Shown in pieces: positions 60,246 through 64,000 of a stretch of 64,000 nucleotides of DNA. Origin of the DNA: Bacillus licheniformis DSM 13 = ATCC 14580 (GTDB lineage: Bacteria; Bacillota; Bacilli; Bacillales; Bacillaceae); the NCBI RefSeq assembly GCF_000011645.1, contig NC_006270.3, positions 3,053,501 to 3,117,500 on the forward strand. Direction: 5' to 3'. Within the stretch, counting starts at the first letter, position 1; every line of letters starts with the position of its first letter. A program made the translations under genes and the position numbers. The notes beneath the pieces are model-generated. The model saw only the letters and a program-made list of their open reading frames with translations. It ran no database searches and had not been told where the DNA came from.

Positions 60246-62125
60246 CCCTTTTTCGCTCCTCTCTTTTTGACTGCTCTGAAAACCGCAGCTCCCAGCGGAG
60301 GGACTGTCATGCTGATGCTGTATGGTTTGCCGTGCAGAACGCCTTTTCTTGCCTGAAGGCGTTTTGGGTTGATTTGGTGTGAACCTCCGTATTTTGCATC
60401 ATCGCTGTTAAGCACTTCGATATATTCGGTTTGAAAAGGGACGCCGACCCGATATTCGTGATAGACGGAAGGCGTGAAATTGCAGACGATAATCAGCGCT
60501 TCACCGGGCTGTTTTCCATAGCGGATAAACGATACAATCGACTGTTCCGCATTGTTAACGTCAATCCACTCGAATCCTTGCTGCCGATGATCATTTTCAT
60601 ACAGGATACGGCTTTTTTTGTAGAGGTGTAGAGCCTCCTTTGTAAACATTCGGGCTTTGCGGTGCATGTCAAAATCGTCCAAAAACCAATCGAGCTCTTC
60701 TTCGTCTTTCCATTCATCAAATTGAGCAAACTCACCGCCCATAAAAAGAAGCTTTTTTCCCGGGTGCATCATAAAATAACTGATCAGCAGGCGGTACTGG
60801 GCGAATTTCTGCCAATAATCGCCGGGCATCTTATGAAGCAGAGACTTTTTGCGGTACACCACTTCATCGTGGGAGAACGGCAGGATGTAATTTTCTGAGT
60901 AGGCATACATTAAGGAGAATGAAACAAGATGATGCAGGTGTTTTCTTTGTTCTGGGGAAGCTTCCATATAGGTTAATACATCGTTCATCCAACCCATATT
61001 CCACTTATAATTAAACCCGAGACCGCCTTCATAGGTCGGATGCGTCACAAGCGGCCAGTCTGTGGAGTCCTCTGCAATCATCAAAAAGTGGGGATCTTTT
61101 GCAAAAACCTGTTCATTTAACGTTTGAATAAATTCGATCGCAAAGCCGTTCGCTTCAGGCTGAGGACGGTTTGGCCAATACAGGAGGTTCGCAACCGCAT
61201 CGACTCGAAATCCATCTATATGATACATCTCGATCCAATACAACGCATTCGAGATTAAAAAACTGTGAACTTCTCGTTTTCCGAGGTCAAAATTGGCGGT
61301 CCCCCATTCCCAATTTTCCCTGTCATGCTCGTGTTTATATTCATACAGAGGCATACCGTCAAACAAATACAAGCCGTGGTCATCTTTGCAAAAATGGCCG
61401 GAAACCCAATCCATAATGACGCCGATCTCATGCTGATGGCACTGGTCGATGAAATACATCAAGTCATGCGGTTCGCCATATCTGCTCGTCGGACTGTAGT
61501 ACCCTGTTGTCTGGTAGCCCCATGAACGGTCAAACGGGTGCTCTGTCAGCGGCATCAGCTCGATATGTGTGAATCCGTGTTCTTTGACGTAAGGAATGAC
61601 CGTTTCGCTCAGTTCCCGGTATGTGAAAAAACGTCCATCCGCTTTCTTTTTCCACGAACCGATATGAAGCTCGTAGATGGAAATCGGTTTTTCATACACG
61701 GCTTTTTGCTGCTTTTTCTTTTGCCACTTCCGGTCGCCCCATTGGTATCCGGCCAATTGATAAGTGACCGATGCCGTTTTCGGCCTCACTTCAGAAAAAA
61801 AAGCATAAGGATCAGCCTTCAATTTCGTTTCATTTGCGGCTGTAATCATTTCATATTTATACAGCTCCCCTTCTCCAATACCGGGGATAAACAGTTCCCA
61901 TATGCCTTCCTGATGACGCTTTTCCATTCGGTGCAGGACACCGGACCAGCCGTTAAACGTTCCGGCGATTCGAACCTCCTTCGCATGCGGGGCCCAAACA
62001 CAGAAACGGAAGCCTTGGCGGCCGTCCTGTTCCGTCTGATGAGCGCCGAAGAACCTGTAGCTTTCATAAAGCCGACCTTCATGAAAGAGATGCGCTTTAA
62101 TATCCGAGGCACTCACACCAGCCAT
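60242..62125 (-). CDS. glgB: 1,4-alpha-glucan branching enzyme
   Basis: GH13 branching enzyme of 627 residues adding alpha-1,6 branches to glycogen. An N-terminal CBM48 ([20 protein letters not shown]) is followed by the catalytic barrel: nucleophile in [14 protein letters not shown] (about 300), acid in MIAEDSTDW, and transition-state Asp in FSHDEV. ATG 62125 has AAAGGATG 8 nt upstream; the frame extends further but without a better start. First gene of glgBCDAP. Confidence 0.95.
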
Positions 62126-62197
62126 TGATTTCATCCTTTCTGCCACTATATTTAAAGAATACTCTTTTATTCGGATAATATGGCTTGATCCCTTTAA

Positions 62198-62211
62198 TGA
62201 AAGCGCTTCTT
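62198..62211. promoter_or_regulatory. weak cre-like site upstream of glgB
   Basis: TGAAAGCGCTTCTT has a perfect left half of the cre consensus but three mismatches at its right end. It lies 73 nt before the glgB start. A sigma-E-like ATATT (62176-62180 on the minus strand) lies between, with a poor -10 match. Confidence 0.3.
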
Positions 62212-62271
62212 TTTATTGACAAAGTTCAACAATTTTCCTTTTAAACATTGACTGATGTCATATTTGAATAT

Positions 62272-62302
62272 AAAAAAACTCCGCATCGAAATGATGCAGA
62301 GT
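62272..62302 (-). terminator. terminator of the tRNA cluster
   Basis: Minus strand ACTCTGCATC/GATGCGGAGT hairpin followed by TTTTTTTATA, 10 nt after the last tRNA. Confidence 0.9.
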
Positions 62303-62311
62303 TTAACATGA

Positions 62312-62383
62312 TGACCCGTACGGGATTCGAACCCGTGTTACCGCCGTGAAAGGGCGGTGTCTTAACCACTTGACCAACGGGCC
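62312..62383 (-). tRNA. tRNA-Glu (TTC)
   Basis: Cloverleaf with loop CTTTCAC between CCGCC/GGCGG stems and acceptor GGCCCGT/ACGGGTC. CCA is not encoded. Last gene of the cluster. Confidence 0.95.
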
Positions 62384-62395
62384 TTATTGAAAAAA

Positions 62396-62486
62396 TGGCG
62401 GAGAAGGAGGGATTTGAACCCTCGCGCCGCTTACGCGACCTACACCCTTAGCAGGGGCGCCTCTTCAGCCACTTGAGTACTTCTCC
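62396..62486 (-). tRNA. tRNA-Ser (GCT)
   Basis: Class II tRNA with long variable arm, anticodon loop CTGCTAA and encoded CCA. Confidence 0.95.
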
Positions 62487-62487
62487 A

Positions 62488-62562
62488 TGGCTCCGCAGGC
62501 AGGATTCGAACCTGCGACCGATCGGTTAACAGCCGATAGCTCTACCACTGAGCTACTGCGGA
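62488..62562 (-). tRNA. tRNA-Asn (GTT)
   Basis: Acceptor TCCGCAG/CTGCGGA, anticodon loop CTGTTAA, encoded CCA. One base separates it from the Ser tRNA. Confidence 0.95.
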
Positions 62563-62568
62563 ATATCA

Positions 62569-62645
<77 letters not shown>

Positions 62646-62657
62646 ATGATATGCAAA

Positions 62658-62731
62658 TGGAGCGGGTGATGGGAATCGAACCCACGACATCAGCTTGGAA
62701 GGCTGAGGTTTTACCACTAAACTACACCCGC
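62658..62731 (-). tRNA. tRNA-Gly (TCC)
   Basis: Acceptor GCGGGTG/CACCCGC, anticodon loop CTTCCAA, encoded CCA. Confidence 0.95.
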
Positions 62732-62739
62732 ATTTCGCA

Positions 62740-62816
62740 TGGGGCGGTTGATGGGAATCGAACCCACGAATGCCAGAGCCACAATCTGGTGCGTTAACCA
62801 CTTCGCCACAACCGCC
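62740..62816 (-). tRNA. tRNA-His (GTG)
   Basis: Acceptor GCGGTTG/CAACCGC, anticodon loop TTGTGGC, encoded CCA. The extra 5' G (-1) opposite C73 is encoded. Confidence 0.95.
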
Positions 62817-62837
62817 GCAATATATAGAATTGTAAAA

Positions 62838-62913
<76 letters not shown>

Positions 62914-62923
62914 TTTGTTAAAA

Positions 62924-63000
62924 TGGCGGTCCGGACGGGACTCGAACCCGCGACCTCCTGCGTGACAGGCAGGCATTCTAACCAACTGAACTACCGGACC
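62924..63000 (-). tRNA. tRNA-Asp (GTC)
   Basis: Acceptor GGTCCGG/CCGGACC, anticodon loop CTGTCAC, encoded CCA. Confidence 0.95.
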
Positions 63001-63044
63001 ATTTTGGCTGCACCTTTCGGGCAATCCTCATTTAATGAGTGAAT

Positions 63045-63122
<78 letters not shown>

Positions 63123-63146
63123 ATGATCAAAATAATAAATAATATA

Positions 63147-63239
63147 TGGCGGAGGAAGAGGGATTCGAACCCCCGCGGGCTTTGACACCCCTGTCGGTTT
63201 TCAAGACCGATCCCTTCAGCCAGACTTGGGTATTCCTCC
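63147..63239 (-). tRNA. tRNA-Ser (TGA)
   Basis: Class II tRNA with long variable arm, anticodon loop CTTGAAA, encoded CCA. Confidence 0.95.
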
Positions 63240-63246
63240 GTAACAA

Positions 63247-63323
63247 TGGTGGACCTTGTAGGACTCGAACCTACGACCGGACGGTTATGAGCCGTCTGCT
63301 CTAACCAACTGAGCTAAAGGTCC
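63247..63323 (-). tRNA. tRNA with CAT anticodon, probably Ile2 (lysidine)
   Basis: Acceptor GGACCTT/AAGGTCC, anticodon loop CTCATAA, encoded CCA. Its stem and loop resemble tRNA-Ile2, in which C34 is changed to lysidine; elongator Met is the alternative. Confidence 0.85.
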
Positions 63324-63328
63324 TTTAA

Positions 63329-63402
63329 TAGCGGCGGAGGGAATCGAACCCCCGACCTCACGGGTATGAACCGTACGCTCTAGCCAGCTGAGCTACACCG
63401 CC
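63329..63402 (-). tRNA. tRNA-Met (CAT), elongator
   Basis: Acceptor GGCGGTG/CGCCGCT, anticodon loop TTCATAC. CCA is not encoded. Confidence 0.9.
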
Positions 63403-63427
63403 ATGGTGAATATTAAAGATAACAAAG

Positions 63428-63500
63428 TGGAGCCTAGCGGGATCGAACCGCTGACCTCCTGCGTGCAAAGCAGGCGCTCTCCCAGCTGAGCTAAGGCCCC
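63428..63500 (-). tRNA. tRNA-Ala (TGC)
   Basis: Acceptor GGGGCCT/AGGCTCC, anticodon loop TTTGCAC. CCA is not encoded. Confidence 0.95.
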
Positions 63501-63506
63501 GAATAG

Positions 63507-63583
63507 TGGTCGGGAAGACAGGATTCGAACCTGCGACCCCATGGTCCCAAACCATGTGCTCTACCAAGCTGAGCTACTTCCCG
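63507..63583 (-). tRNA. tRNA-Pro (TGG)
   Basis: Acceptor CGGGAAG/CTTCCCG, anticodon loop TTTGGGA, encoded CCA. Confidence 0.95.
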
Positions 63584-63591
63584 TTATATAA

Positions 63592-63668
63592 TGGCGCGCC
63601 CGAGAGGAGTCGAACCCCTAACCTTTTGATCCGTAGTCAAACGCTCTATCCAATTGAGCTACGGGCGC
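63592..63668 (-). tRNA. tRNA-Arg (ACG)
   Basis: Acceptor GCGCCCG/CGGGCGC, anticodon loop CTACGGA (A34 to inosine), encoded CCA. Confidence 0.95.
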
Positions 63669-63678
63669 TGGATGATTA

Positions 63679-63750
63679 AGCGGAAGACGGGATTCGAACC
63701 CGCGACCCCCACCTTGGCAAGGTGGTGTTCTACCACTGAACTACTTCCGC
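63679..63750 (-). tRNA. tRNA-Gly (GCC)
   Basis: Acceptor GCGGAAG/CTTCCGC, anticodon loop TTGCCAA. CCA is not encoded. Confidence 0.95.
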
Positions 63751-63765
63751 AAAATAGATTGGCAA

Positions 63766-63850
63766 TGCGGATGAAGGGACTTGAACCCCCACGTCTTTAA
63801 AAGACACTAGAGCCTGATTCTAGCGCGTCTGCCAATTCCGCCACATCCGC
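63766..63850 (-). tRNA. tRNA-Leu (CAG)
   Basis: Class II tRNA with acceptor GCGGATG/CATCCGC, anticodon loop ATCAGGC and long variable arm. CCA is not encoded. Confidence 0.92.
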
Positions 63851-63856
63851 ATGAAA

Positions 63857-63933
63857 TGGTGAGCCATGAAGGACTCGAACCTTCGACCCTCTGATTAAAA
63901 GTCAGATGCTCTACCAACTGAGCTAATGGCTCC
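63857..63933 (-). tRNA. tRNA-Lys (TTT)
   Basis: Acceptor GAGCCAT/ATGGCTC, anticodon loop CTTTTAA, encoded CCA. First tRNA of the cluster in the window; the 67 nt to its right hold no further tRNA or rRNA sequence that I can recognise. Confidence 0.95.
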
Positions 63934-64000
63934 AATACTGCAATGAAATCTGAAGACTTTTTCGAAAGCTATCTGTCTTTTTTCAGCAACTTTTATATTG

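Overview
The window looks like core chromosome of a Bacillus of the subtilis group. Gene order and protein sequences follow the B. subtilis leuS–ytr–ytq–ytp–asnB–metK–pckA–ytl–ytk–luxS–rpmE2–yth–men–glg–tRNA stretch. Several genes are placed differently from B. subtilis 168 as I remember it, which points to B. licheniformis or a close relative. This is inference from recalled gene order and sequence likeness, not from a search.

Left to right: (1) 0.2-4.6 kb: a minus-strand permease, alpha/beta hydrolase and uronate-dehydrogenase-like operon with a divergent LysR regulator, then a VOC protein. (2) 4.7-11.2 kb: leuS under a T-box, ytvB, the MFS exporter yttB, a solitary MetQ-type lipoprotein under a SAM riboswitch, and yttA. 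(3) 11.2-15.8 kb: the ytrG-A-B-C-E-F ABC operon with its YtrA operator. (4) 15.8-23.6 kb: ytzC, the tRNA wobble-uridine pair ytqA/ytqB (mnmL/mnmM), gltP behind a cre site, ytpA/ytpB, ytoA, and a PAP2 phosphatase with a GT4 glycosyltransferase. (5) 23.6-30.6 kb: asnB, metK with a SAM riboswitch and an unusually long leader, pckA with CcpN-type operators, and a dicarboxylate/amino-acid symporter. (6) 30.6-38.7 kb: ytmB, ytmA, ytlACD, ytkD, ytkC, dps behind a sigma-B promoter, ytzI, ytkA, luxS, ytjA and ytiB. (7) 38.8-41.5 kb: a zinc-starvation island (COG0523 GTPase, ZnuA, rpmE2), each gene with a Zur box. (8) 41.7-44.5 kb: the bd-type oxidase ythAB and two small proteins. (9) 44.7-53.3 kb: menFDHBEC with divergent menA. 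(10) 53.4-62.1 kb: yteA and glgBCDAP. (11) 62.3-63.9 kb: eighteen minus-strand tRNA genes.

Several parts fit together. Menaquinone made by the men genes is the likely electron donor for the YthAB oxidase. The glg operon makes and degrades glycogen. pckA, gltP and the cre and CcpN sites form a carbon-regulated gluconeogenic and glutamate/C4-acid group. Two SAM riboswitches and luxS belong to methionine/SAM metabolism.

I found no phage, insertion sequence, CRISPR array or obviously foreign island. No clearly new multi-gene system is evident. The best leads are a possible antisense RNA in the metK leader, the first operon with its LysR gene, the PAP2/glycosyltransferase pair, and the compact zinc island. 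Many starts are TTG or GTG and were set from ribosome-binding sites.
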